A DNA stretch of 37,456 bases from positions 1-37,456 of the forward strand of contig NZ_SDKD01000033.1 in the NCBI RefSeq assembly GCF_004521915.1, read 5' to 3'. Positions 24,494-32,670 of the stretch are shown here, in pieces. The position numbers and the translations under genes were made by a program. Every line of letters begins with the position of its first letter. Positions within the stretch are counted from its first letter, which is position 1. This DNA is from Brevibacillus migulae. GTDB taxonomy: Bacteria > Bacillota > Bacilli > Brevibacillales > Brevibacillaceae. A model generated the notes under the pieces. The model did no database searches. It had not been told where the DNA came from and worked only from the letters and a program-made list of their open reading frames with translations.

Positions 24494-25422
24494 ATCCCAT
24501 CTTATACGGATTGATTGCCACCTTCTTTTCACTCTCGATCTGCTTCTACTATCTCTGGGTTAATTCGGAGAGTCGGAAAACACAGAAAAGGGTAGAGCAG
24601 TGGTTTGAGCTGGAGAGGAAGAAGGAACGGCGAAGTCGGATATTTGTTTTTGGGGATCGGTACGATCAATCGATGTTGTCGGAAAAGCTGCGAAATAGAT
24701 TGGCAAAGGCGGATCTCCGGATTAAAGCATCCGAATATACTGCCATTTGTCTGCTACTATTCGGACTGCTATGGGCTCTTACGCATTACTTTTTGGAGTT
24801 GCTTTTCCCACTCGATGCAGTAGTTGCTCAAATTATTGTGTGGGTTGGTTCTACCTATTTTCTAAACTCAAGAAAGAATCGGTTTATCGATCATTTTGAC
24901 AAACAATTACCGGAAGTCTGTCGGATGATGAGCAGTACAATAAAGGCTGGTCTGACGTTGCATCAGGGTTTTGAATTGGTTGCAAAGGAATTGAGCCGCC
25001 CTGCAGGCCCTGAGTTTCAATTTGTATCTCAGCAGTTACGCTTGGGTGATGATTTTGAGGAGGTGATGCAGCGATTTCAGGAGAGAGTCGAAAGCAAGGA
25101 ACTGCAAATTTTCATTAGTACGGTGATGATTCAGCGAAAAGTGGGGGGAAACCTTGCAGAGATTTTAGGGATCATGGCAGAAACTTTGGAAGAGCGCTTT
25201 CGTGTAGGAAAAGATATCAAAACAGCCACTGCTGAGGCGAAATCCGTAGCAACCATTTTGCCAATAATGCCCATTGGAATGGGACTTATGATGAATGTCA
25301 TGATGCCAGGCTTTTTAAATCCACTGTTTACGCCGTGGGGTCTGATCCTCCTTGCAATCGTCGTGGTGATGCAATTATTTGCTTTCTTGCTAATTAGACA
25401 AATCACAAGGATAAGGGTGTAG
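24490..25422 (+). CDS. tadB: TadB-like inner-membrane platform protein
   Basis: A 310-residue protein with N-terminal TM(s), a paired TM region near 75-120, a T2SSF cytoplasmic domain (PEVCRMMSSTIKAGLTL, QRKVGGNLAEILGIMAETLEERF) and two TM helices at the C-terminus. It forms the membrane platform with TadC. It is translationally coupled to tadA by a 4-nt overlap. Confidence 0.92.
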   Translation: MNPILYGLIATFFSLSICFYYLWVNSESRKTQKRVEQWFELERKKERRSRIFVFGDRYDQSMLSEKLRNRLAKADLRIKASEYTAICLLLFGLLWALTHYFLELLFPLDAVVAQIIVWVGSTYFLNSRKNRFIDHFDKQLPEVCRMMSSTIKAGLTLHQGFELVAKELSRPAGPEFQFVSQQLRLGDDFEEVMQRFQERVESKELQIFISTVMIQRKVGGNLAEILGIMAETLEERFRVGKDIKTATAEAKSVATILPIMPIGMGLMMNVMMPGFLNPLFTPWGLILLAIVVVMQLFAFLLIRQITRIRV

Positions 25423-25427
25423 CAAAC

Positions 25428-26357
25428 GTGGAGTTGAATTTGATTGGTCCGGTAGCAGTCCTTATCGGGTTTATTCTACTGCTCATTTTAATCGGTTTTC
25501 TCTACACATGGTTATACATTGCAAAAAAGCAAGTCCTGATTGAACACGTAGGGACAGATGAAGCAGTCACGATAAAAACAACATCGCTTCGAGAAAAATT
25601 ATGGTCACCACTAATTCGTGTGGCAGCGTTTGTTGGACCGACTGCAATGAAGTATCCGCTCTTCGCGAAGCCGGAAAAAGACGAAATGATTCTTACACGA
25701 GCAGGGCATCCGATGGGGATTACCTTAAGTCATGTATATGGAATGCGTTACTTTTTAAGCTTTACCAGCTTTTTTATCCTGTGGTTCTGTTTTCTACTCG
25801 GTATGCCATTTGGGTTGTTTTTCCTAGTAACTGTTCCCGTGTTTATGTTTTTTTTACCTATCATTTGGATTCATTCTCAGGCTAAAAAACGACAGGAAGA
25901 GATCAGTTCATCTATGCCGGATTTTCTTGATACAGTCAGCATTACATTGCAGGCTGGGGTATCGCTGGAAATTGCCTTGAGGCAAGTAACAGCAATTATG
26001 AAAGGGCCATTAAGTGAGGAGTTTCAGCAATTTTTGCAGCAAATAAGTTTAGGGGTACCAAGAAGAACAGCTTTTCAAAACCTGCTAACCCGTAACAATG
26101 CCAAGGAATTGGAGATCTTGGTACATTCCTTGCTACAAGGAATTGAGCTTGGTGTTCCAATTTCCAATGTATTCCGGGTGCAATCAGAAGATTTGCGGGC
26201 TACTCGTGGATACACGGCCAAAGAAAAGGCAGCTAAGGCAAGTCCAAAGGTTACGTTGATCGCTACATTCATCATTACCCCTTCTGTACTACTGTTAATT
26301 GTTGGGCTGCTTGCTCTTAATTACGTTTACAACCCGCAATTACTGGGGTTGCAATAA
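25428..26357 (+). CDS. tadC: TadC-like inner-membrane platform protein
   Basis: A 309-residue T2SSF-family protein: an N-terminal TM, a TM pair near 105-145, the T2SSF domain (PDFLDTVSITLQAGVSLEIAL; LLQGIELGVPISNVF; AKEKAAKASPKV) and a C-terminal TM. The GTG start at 25428 is preceded by AAGGATAAGGGTG. It follows tadB by 5 nt, and the pilin gene starts 27 nt later. Confidence 0.9.
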   Translation: MELNLIGPVAVLIGFILLLILIGFLYTWLYIAKKQVLIEHVGTDEAVTIKTTSLREKLWSPLIRVAAFVGPTAMKYPLFAKPEKDEMILTRAGHPMGITLSHVYGMRYFLSFTSFFILWFCFLLGMPFGLFFLVTVPVFMFFLPIIWIHSQAKKRQEEISSSMPDFLDTVSITLQAGVSLEIALRQVTAIMKGPLSEEFQQFLQQISLGVPRRTAFQNLLTRNNAKELEILVHSLLQGIELGVPISNVFRVQSEDLRATRGYTAKEKAAKASPKVTLIATFIITPSVLLLIVGLLALNYVYNPQLLGLQ

Positions 26358-26384
26358 ATATCAAAATGTTAGGAGAGATTTTAC

Positions 26385-26588
26385 ATGGAAACAATCCGTC
26401 AATACTTGAAACGCTTCGTGAAGAGTGAACGCGGGGCAATCTCAATTGAGTACATTGCTGTGGGTATGCTCGTTCTCGTAATCGTAGGTGGTATTATCAC
26501 CTACATCAAAGACACTTCTGGGAATGACATTGGTAAAGAAGCAAATAACAAGATTAAGTCCTTCATTCAAGGTATTGGTAACGAGTAA
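26385..26588 (+). CDS. flp: Flp-type IVb prepilin
   Basis: A 67-residue prepilin. A charged leader (VKSERG) is followed by AISIEYIAVGMLVLVIV, so cleavage after the Gly would leave mature residue Glu+5 and Tyr+6, the defining Flp features. A single hydrophobic helix and a short polar tail follow. TAGGAGAG precedes the ATG. It would be the major pilus subunit. No prepilin peptidase gene (TadV/CpaA) is present in the window. Confidence 0.93.
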   Translation: METIRQYLKRFVKSERGAISIEYIAVGMLVLVIVGGIITYIKDTSGNDIGKEANNKIKSFIQGIGNE

Positions 26589-26596
26589 ACAGAGCG

Positions 26597-26971
26597 ATGA
26601 CTAAAAAAATTCGAAAAGTAATAAAGGAACAGCGAGGGTCATTAACCATCGAATTTATCGCCATGTTTCCTTTCATTATTTTTGCATTCATGCTCTTTTG
26701 GCAAATTGCATTGGTTGGCTTCACTTTGGTTGTCACCGAAGCAGCTGCACGGGATGGTGCCCGTGTAGCTGCTGTCGGAGGAGCATATGAGACAGCTGTG
26801 AAAAATGCCATTTCCGGGTTGCAACTGGAGGATATAGATAAAAATGGTTCCTCTGATGAAGTGACCGTTACTGTTTCTACGAAGGTTCCGGTTGTAAAAA
26901 TTCCGCTTATTTCTGATTTGCATTTTACAATTACTCGCGATGCAACAATGCCAAGAGAAACAAAGGGGTAG
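26597..26971 (+). CDS. TadE-like pseudopilin
   Basis: A 124-residue protein with the pseudopilin processing site EQRG / SLTIEF (Glu at +5), a hydrophobic helix (MFPFIIFAFMLFWQIALV) and the TadE-typical VVTEAAARDGARVAAVGG segment. The C-terminal ~60 residues are an exported domain. It follows the pilin gene by 8 nt. Expected to be a minor pilus component that initiates or caps the fibre. Confidence 0.87.
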   Translation: MTKKIRKVIKEQRGSLTIEFIAMFPFIIFAFMLFWQIALVGFTLVVTEAAARDGARVAAVGGAYETAVKNAISGLQLEDIDKNGSSDEVTVTVSTKVPVVKIPLISDLHFTITRDATMPRETKG

Positions 26972-26976
26972 TACCT

Positions 26977-27690
26977 ATGCGTGCTTTCTTCTCCAAAGAG
27001 GATGGAAATACCCACATCATCGTTTTAGGGCTGGTGTGGGCTGCTCTTTTTATAAGTCTTATTTTCTTTGACTTCTTTACAGTATTTATCAACAAGCGTG
27101 TCAGTCAGACAAGCGCAGATGCGGCAGCGTTAGGGGCATCAGAGGAAGCCATGAAGGTGTATCAAAGCAGACTAAGAATGGATATCAACACCGAATCGGC
27201 TATTTTGAGTGCAAGGGTGTATGCGGAAGCTAGCGCCAGAGCAGCTGCTGAAAGAATTCCCTTCGAAGTAGCATGGAGACAGATTATCAATGAAAGGCAT
27301 ATTCCATCCGGTGTGGAAAAAAAATTAAAGAACTTAAATTATGATGTGGATGCAACGGAAGCACTTACCTATTTTTACGGACCTTTTTATAAAAATGACA
27401 TGGGACGTATTACGGAAATGATGTGCAGTGCGATCCGTTCTGCACCCAGCGTAAAAAGTGAAGCGCGATATTATGCTGAGAAAAACGGTGCATCCCCGGA
27501 AGTAAAACTGATTTTTCCGTACAAAGAGAGATTTGAGGTATTTGTGAGTGTAAAAAAAACAACCTCGTTCCAGAGTGTTGCTGATGATAGATTCAAACCG
27601 GGCGAGAGAGATATTTATGCAAACGCAGCGGCGTCAATTAAATTACCAAAGGGAATCCCGTATTATCCAAGCAGATGTGGCTCTTTCTAA
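26977..27690 (+). CDS. TadG/TadF-like membrane-anchored pilus protein
   Basis: A 237-residue protein with KEDGNTHIIVLGLVWAALFI at the N-terminus. This resembles a pseudopilin leader, but the +5 Glu is missing (Ile in its place), so it may stay unprocessed. The NKRVSQTSADAAALGASEEAMKV segment after the TM is typical of TadG/TadF-type proteins. The rest is an extracytoplasmic region with no VWA motif, which in classical TadG is fused here; VWA domains instead occur on separate lipoproteins downstream. It starts 5 nt after the TadE-like gene. Confidence 0.7.
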   Translation: MRAFFSKEDGNTHIIVLGLVWAALFISLIFFDFFTVFINKRVSQTSADAAALGASEEAMKVYQSRLRMDINTESAILSARVYAEASARAAAERIPFEVAWRQIINERHIPSGVEKKLKNLNYDVDATEALTYFYGPFYKNDMGRITEMMCSAIRSAPSVKSEARYYAEKNGASPEVKLIFPYKERFEVFVSVKKTTSFQSVADDRFKPGERDIYANAAASIKLPKGIPYYPSRCGSF

Positions 27691-27728
27691 ATTAAATATA
27701 ATTTCAAAATTTAAAGGAGGAGTATTGC

Positions 27729-29336
27729 TTGAAAGAACAACTGAAAAAGAGCATTCTAATTAGTTGGTTGGCAATTTTACTCCTTCAATTATTTTTGCCG
27801 TTTTCCTCTGTGGTAACTATCGTCCATGCGGATAATGGGGTCTCCTTCAAATATGACGATGACGAACGAATGCGATTGACTCCGACTGATATTAAAGAGG
27901 TTGACTATAAAAGCGCAGAGCCGGTCGGTGGAGAAGTCATAGGCGCTAGCCCAGGTGTATGGGATTGGGTTTTTGGCTTTTTCCGAGACGTTTGGGATGG
28001 AATCACAGATTGGGCTAACAATTGGGATCGAGATCTTCCGGATTGGTTATCGGGTCTTTTAAAAGGAATTGGCGTAGCCCTGATCGTCATCGCGGGCATT
28101 GCAGTGCTTGTATTTACCGGAGTTATTGGCATTGCTGTTGGTATCGTTGCGGGTGTAGGAGCATTAATTGCGGGGGCACTTTACGGATTCTTTACAGGCG
28201 GGGATCAATTTAAATTCTGGGAAGGTCTTTTTTCGGCTACGGTCGGTGCGCTGCTTGGAGGTTTTTTATATACCAGCGGAGCTCTCGGGGCGATGGGAGC
28301 TCTATTTCGACAATTGTTCGCCACTCCTTTTTCGGCACTATGGGCAGAACTCCGTTTTGTCGGAAGTTATCTATGGAGTGGGCTCGCAGGGGCTGGTCGT
28401 ATATTGGCAAGTGAACTGGGACTTGCAGGACGAACGTTTTGGGGAGCGATTACTGGGGCGGCACGCATGGTTAGCACTGGTTTTGGTAATTCATGGCAAT
28501 TGATTCGGTCCGGGACATGGTCCGCAATTGGAAGTGCTTTTCGTGCGATTGGTAGTGGGTTTGCTAATGCAGGACGCTTTTTGGCAACCGGTATCGGGAA
28601 CTCTTTACGCATTGCATGGGGAGGGCTATCTGGAGCAGCACAATCGTTATGGGGTGGATTATCGAGTGCTGGAACCGCTGTTTGGCGTGGGTTGATTTCT
28701 ATGAAAACAGCATTCCAATCAGGATTCTCCACCATTTGGACAGCACTTCGGCCATCTCTCGCATTGAATGGACCAATTACTATGGGGGCGTTTTATAGTG
28801 GATTAGGAACCTTAATGGTTGAAATTTCGAAATCCCTTTTAGGAATGCAAGAATGGAGTTTTAAAAATGTAGCTATCAGTGTGGGGCTCAGTCTGATACC
28901 AGGAGCTGTTTTTGGTAAATTCATGGGTGTGGTCGGGCAGCTATGGAGTAGTAAGAAATGGGGGCAGTTGCTCCTTTGGACTGTTCCAATATCAGCCGCA
29001 AGCGGGTTGGAAAATGTAATTGGTGAATATTTGAAATCAGGAAGTACTTCTTTTAATGATTTCTTCGTTGCATATATTACAGGTACCGTCGTTCATGGAT
29101 CAGGTTTATTCATTTTTGCTCCGTCCGCCAGGGAATATATTAATGTAATATTAGGAAAACATCTGGAGGAAATCATTAAGACAGGTGTGGGGAATATTTC
29201 GAATTGGAATGACACTACGAAGGATAAGGACAATTATATAAAGAAAGGTATAAATGCTGTTCGTGATGCAGGAAACAATCTTATGATTGAGTTCAAGTAT
29301 TATTATCAGCGTTTGGTGGATCAATTTGTGCGGTGA
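27729..29336 (+). CDS. Unknown exported membrane protein with twelve 11-residue repeats
   Basis: A 535-residue protein that I do not recognise. It has a signal peptide (hydrophobic 9-30, then HADNG), a Trp/Asp-rich stretch (DWVFGFFRDVWDGITDW), and a Gly-rich double hydrophobic segment (about 108-155). Residues 207-342 then form twelve 11-residue units, with one 4-residue break at 273-276, of the type G-[LFI]-x-x-[AS]-x-x-x-[ALF]-[WLR]-x; examples are GLSGAAQSLWG and GLSSAGTAVWR. More hydrophobic segments follow, then a charged C-terminal tail. Hendecads suggest long amphipathic helices, as in tape-measure-like or membrane-lying proteins. The TTG start at 27729 is set by GGAGGAG 6 nt upstream. 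It continues the pilus operon (38-nt gap). Confidence 0.75.
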   Translation: MKEQLKKSILISWLAILLLQLFLPFSSVVTIVHADNGVSFKYDDDERMRLTPTDIKEVDYKSAEPVGGEVIGASPGVWDWVFGFFRDVWDGITDWANNWDRDLPDWLSGLLKGIGVALIVIAGIAVLVFTGVIGIAVGIVAGVGALIAGALYGFFTGGDQFKFWEGLFSATVGALLGGFLYTSGALGAMGALFRQLFATPFSALWAELRFVGSYLWSGLAGAGRILASELGLAGRTFWGAITGAARMVSTGFGNSWQLIRSGTWSAIGSAFRAIGSGFANAGRFLATGIGNSLRIAWGGLSGAAQSLWGGLSSAGTAVWRGLISMKTAFQSGFSTIWTALRPSLALNGPITMGAFYSGLGTLMVEISKSLLGMQEWSFKNVAISVGLSLIPGAVFGKFMGVVGQLWSSKKWGQLLLWTVPISAASGLENVIGEYLKSGSTSFNDFFVAYITGTVVHGSGLFIFAPSAREYINVILGKHLEEIIKTGVGNISNWNDTTKDKDNYIKKGINAVRDAGNNLMIEFKYYYQRLVDQFVR

Positions 29337-29366
29337 TCAAATAATTAGGGAAAGGAGGGAACGGAT

Positions 29367-29648
29367 GTGGGGAGCCGCTTTACCTTTTCAAAAATCCGAA
29401 ATATTGTAATTATTACGTGGCTCGCTAGCCTTGTATACTTTGTTTATGTGGTGAAAGATTACGAGGGACGTTTCCTTAGTGAACTTCCCATTGCAGATAA
29501 AGTATTCTGTTGGATTTTTGTTATTCAAACTTTTACCTTAGCGGAAGTTATGATATTGAATATCAAGGGAATTGAAAGGACACCTAGGACCATTTTCTTC
29601 ACCATTTTTGTATTGATCGCTTATTCTGTATTTCGGATAACCAGATGA
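29367..29648 (+). CDS. Small three-TM membrane protein (copy 1)
   Basis: A 93-residue protein with three hydrophobic helices (residues ~13-28, 45-62, 73-90) and a conserved polar core VVKDYEGRFLSELP between the first two. The family is unknown to me. The start is the GTG at 29367, 7 nt after AGGAGGG; an out-of-frame ATG overlaps it at 29365. A close paralogue occurs at 35388, and both are followed directly by a VWA lipoprotein gene, so the two proteins probably act together. Confidence 0.75.
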   Translation: MGSRFTFSKIRNIVIITWLASLVYFVYVVKDYEGRFLSELPIADKVFCWIFVIQTFTLAEVMILNIKGIERTPRTIFFTIFVLIAYSVFRITR

Positions 29649-29680
29649 TGCATACATTGATCTTTAAGTGGAGGAACAAA

Positions 29681-31066
29681 ATGGAAAAAAACAGGAAATC
29701 GTCGCGGTACATCGTATACTCACTATTGTTTGTGATGCTTCTCACTGGATGCAACACTACCGAACAGCCGACTCAACCCGTGAACCAACCAACTACGACA
29801 AAACCGAAGCCCGAACCAACGCCATCACAACAACCAAGAACCAAACAAGAACAGCCTTCTCTAGCTGGATTTAAGGAGGAAGCATTAAAGGTACCCGAAA
29901 CACCGGAGGAACTATTCGCTTATCCGGCGGGGAAATTATCTGGGAAGCCTTACGAGGAAAATCAGGAAGCCATTGAAAAGGAACTTGATCAGTTCCCGCC
30001 TCTATCAGCAAGCAACAATGAAGAATATTGGAACCAACTGGTCTATTTATTTGCCGAGCATCATCCTCATCCATCGACAGTCGTATGGCCGGATACAAAG
30101 GTAGGGGACCCTGATATTGATGGCCAATTCACACTGAAGGAAAATCTCAATGTCGAGATAGTCCTTGATGCGAGTGGCAGTATGGCCAATAAAATAGGCG
30201 GGACAACAATGATGGAGCAAGCAAAGCTTGCAATACGTCAATTTGCAGCATCCTTACCCAAAGATGCAAACGTTGCGCTACGGGTATATGGACATAAAGG
30301 AACGGGATCGGAAAAAGATAAGACTTTGTCGTGTGGAAGCAGCGAATTAGTGTATTCCTTCCGGCCTTACAACGAAAAGGAACTTTCTGAGTCCTTAGGT
30401 AAATTCAAACCTGCTGGCTGGACACCGATTGCAAGGTCACTGGAAGGTGTCAAACAAGATTTAGCGCCGTACCACAATGAAAAGAATACCAATATCGTTT
30501 ACTTGGTCAGCGACGGGGTCGAAACTTGCGGTGGTGACCCAGCTAAGGTAGCTGCGGAGCTGGTTGAATCCAATATATCTCCGATTGTGAACATTATCGG
30601 GTTTGATGTGGACAGCGATGGGGAAAACCAACTCAAAAAAATCGCTGAATCTGCAAAGGGTACCTATGTGACTGTTCACAACCAAGATCAACTCATGAAA
30701 GAATTAAATCGAAATGAAGAAATGATAGAGAAGTGGGAAAAGTGGAAGGAAGAAGCAATCGACTATACGAACAAGTCTTCCTCAAATTATTTAGACGCAT
30801 TTTCAAAATATATATCTGACATGATGGATTTAAAAAACAGGGAAAAGGCTAACATTGATGAGGCCATCGATTATTTGGAAGAGGCAGGCAAAATTCCACA
30901 CGATGATTCTTTTACATTAAAAGAATTAAATAATAATCGAACACTTTTTATTGAAAATATTCGAAGTGACCTTGCCAAAACCTTTAGGGATATGAGGAGT
31001 AAAAAGGAAGAGGAATTAAAGAAGGCAATCAATGACAAGTTTAAACAGAATACGAGTGTAAATTAA
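29681..31066 (+). CDS. VWA-domain lipoprotein (copy 1)
   Basis: A 461-residue lipoprotein. The signal peptide ends in the lipobox LLTGC, followed by a Pro/Thr/Gln-rich linker. The VWA domain has MIDAS DASGSM starting at Asp163, a conserved Thr in GWTPIARSL and Asp in VSDGVETC. Two cysteines (LSCGSSE, VETCGGD) are kept in the paralogue and could form a disulphide. The C-terminal ~110 residues are charged and helical (EEMIEKWEKWKEEAIDYTN), likely coiled coil. The in-frame ATG/TTG upstream at 29645 is less likely than the ATG at 29681, which follows GGAGG by 7 nt. Probably a metal-dependent adhesion or scaffolding module on the outer membrane face. Confidence 0.85.
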   Translation: MEKNRKSSRYIVYSLLFVMLLTGCNTTEQPTQPVNQPTTTKPKPEPTPSQQPRTKQEQPSLAGFKEEALKVPETPEELFAYPAGKLSGKPYEENQEAIEKELDQFPPLSASNNEEYWNQLVYLFAEHHPHPSTVVWPDTKVGDPDIDGQFTLKENLNVEIVLDASGSMANKIGGTTMMEQAKLAIRQFAASLPKDANVALRVYGHKGTGSEKDKTLSCGSSELVYSFRPYNEKELSESLGKFKPAGWTPIARSLEGVKQDLAPYHNEKNTNIVYLVSDGVETCGGDPAKVAAELVESNISPIVNIIGFDVDSDGENQLKKIAESAKGTYVTVHNQDQLMKELNRNEEMIEKWEKWKEEAIDYTNKSSSNYLDAFSKYISDMMDLKNREKANIDEAIDYLEEAGKIPHDDSFTLKELNNNRTLFIENIRSDLAKTFRDMRSKKEEELKKAINDKFKQNTSVN

Positions 31067-31069
31067 GGT

Positions 31070-31093
31070 ATCGGGCAGAGGAATCTGCCCGAT
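31070..31093 (+). other. Perfect 10-bp hairpin with GNRA loop and no T run
   Basis: ATCGGGCAGA (31070-31079), loop GGAA, TCTGCCCGAT (31084-31093). It starts 3 nt after the VWA stop codon. The tetraloop fits GNRA. Because no T tract follows on either strand it is not a standard terminator. A role in mRNA stability or in lowering read-through into the next gene is possible. Confidence 0.7.
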
Positions 31094-31167
31094 GGAATTT
31101 ATTACGCCGTGAAAGTAAAATAATTACTTTTTTGACTTATATAGGGATTGCTAAGGGGAGCCGTTTT

Positions 31168-32655
31168 ATGAACAAAGATAAAGATTCACATCGTATTCGA
31201 AATGCGAGGACATTTCCACAAGTAGCCCTGCTTACCTCGCTATTCGCTTTCGGTTGTAATATTGATTATGTGGCAGCTGCTGATAACATCAGAACAGGGA
31301 ATATCAAGACAGGGAATATCAAGACAGGGAATATCAAGACAGGGAACATCCAGACAGGGAACATCCAGACAGGGAATATCAAGACAGGAACAATCCAAAC
31401 AGGAGGGATCCAAACAGGCAATATACAGAGTGGCGTTATCAATTCAGGATCAGTTCAGACCGGAAGTATCCAAGATGGGAAAATCCAAAGCGGAGTTGGA
31501 ACAAGCCAATCGAACGGACCACAAAACGGTGAAGTCAAAACGGGGAGTAACAATACTCGAGAAATTCAGAGAGATAAAATCAAAGACATCAGGGTCGGTA
31601 CAAATGCACCAAAATCAACAAGTACGCAACCTTCTAAATCAACCGGGAATACTTTTAAACCAACTCCCCCTCCCAAAAACGAGCAAAATAAAACTACGCC
31701 AGTTCCTGCACCACAATACGGGCCACCGTACCCTATAAAAACTTCTCAGTCGGCAACTTCCACCAGCGATTACAACTTTGAAAAAGAACTACAGAAGTTC
31801 CCTGAGTCATATAGGCCAGCACTTATTGAGCTACATAAGAAGCATCCTCAATGGCAGTTTGTTGCAGATAATACGGGTGTAGATTTTAACAAGTTTTTAC
31901 AAGCAGAAATGCTTAATGGCCACGTGTGTACGCCGGAGCAGAAGTATGGATATAATCCTCCTTGGCGCGATCCTAAGTACAAATATGACAATGGTTATTA
32001 CGCGGCATCACCTGAAGCTGTCGCCTATTTTATGGATCCGCGTAATTTTTTGACGGAACGACAAGTCTTTCAATTTTTTTCTGCAAAATATAACCCCACT
32101 ACTCAAAATATAGATTCGGTTAAAAAAGTTCTTTCGAGAAATCGTTTATCGAAAAAGGCAGAGACGTTCCTTGAAGCAGGTAATACAAAGGTAAGTGCAG
32201 TATTTTTGGCAGCAAAATCATCAATAGAAACTTCAGGTGGCAATTCGGATTTAGCAACTGGTAAAGTGAGGGGATATGCAGGTTGGTATAATATGTATGG
32301 GTTTGGCGCTTACGATGGAAATGCAAATGTAAATGGGGCTAAAAAAGCGAAAGAATTAGGTTGGAACACACCGGAGAAAGCGATAATCGGTGGTGCCGAA
32401 GTAATTTATAATAGCTATATCGTAAAGGGACAAGATACATTATATAGTATGAAGTGGAATGTTAATAATTATAAGACTTCAGGAAAAGTTGGAGGACAAT
32501 ACGCAACGCATATTAAAGATGCTGTTAATAAAGCTGATCGATTTGCAGAAGCATTAAGTCACGCAGATGCCCCTTTTACGTTTCGGATTCCTGTGTACGA
32601 AAACATGTCTCCTAAGTCTCATTCCACCCCATCCAAGCCAACGATAAAAAAATAA
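31168..32655 (+). CDS. Secreted glucosaminidase-like protein with fourteen 5-residue xIxxG repeats
   Basis: A 495-residue exported protein. An N-terminal hydrophobic segment (VALLTSLFAFGCN) ends near AAADN, and the FGC could alternatively be a lipobox. Fourteen tandem 5-residue units of NIKTG type follow (nt 31285-31494), then a Pro/Thr/Gln-rich linker. From about residue 215 lies a peptidoglycan glucosaminidase (GH73-type) domain beginning FPESYRPALIELHKKHPQWQ, with a candidate catalytic Glu in SSIETSGG and WYNMYGFGAYDG. The start ATG at 31168 follows AAGGGGAG. It should cleave glycan strands in the wall. The repeats may form a solenoid stalk or bind the wall. Confidence 0.82.
   Translation: MNKDKDSHRIRNARTFPQVALLTSLFAFGCNIDYVAAADNIRTGNIKTGNIKTGNIKTGNIQTGNIQTGNIKTGTIQTGGIQTGNIQSGVINSGSVQTGSIQDGKIQSGVGTSQSNGPQNGEVKTGSNNTREIQRDKIKDIRVGTNAPKSTSTQPSKSTGNTFKPTPPPKNEQNKTTPVPAPQYGPPYPIKTSQSATSTSDYNFEKELQKFPESYRPALIELHKKHPQWQFVADNTGVDFNKFLQAEMLNGHVCTPEQKYGYNPPWRDPKYKYDNGYYAASPEAVAYFMDPRNFLTERQVFQFFSAKYNPTTQNIDSVKKVLSRNRLSKKAETFLEAGNTKVSAVFLAAKSSIETSGGNSDLATGKVRGYAGWYNMYGFGAYDGNANVNGAKKAKELGWNTPEKAIIGGAEVIYNSYIVKGQDTLYSMKWNVNNYKTSGKVGGQYATHIKDAVNKADRFAEALSHADAPFTFRIPVYENMSPKSHSTPSKPTIKK
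31285..31494 (+). repeat. Tandem 15-bp repeat coding for xIxxG pentads
   Basis: Fourteen consecutive 15-nt units. The first seven are nearly identical (ACAGGGAATATCAAG type), and the later ones diverge while keeping Ile at the second and Gly at the last position of each pentad. The strong nucleotide identity at the 5' end points to recent slippage or expansion. Confidence 0.95.
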
Positions 32656-32670
32656 TGGAGAATGATGCGC

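Noticed and set aside
28347..28754. Insertion of a phage tail tape-measure gene
   Set aside because: The 11-residue repeats recall tape-measure proteins, but there is a signal peptide, the protein is short, and no other phage gene is nearby.
31285..31494. CRISPR-like array
   Set aside because: Units are 15 bp with no spacers, lie inside a coding frame and encode pentads; this is a coding tandem repeat.
31262..31738. A 158-codon plus-strand frame giving a GISRQ-type repeat protein
   Set aside because: It is the second reading frame of the 15-bp repeat in the glucosaminidase gene. The repeat keeps any frame open, and no ribosome binding site or domain supports it.
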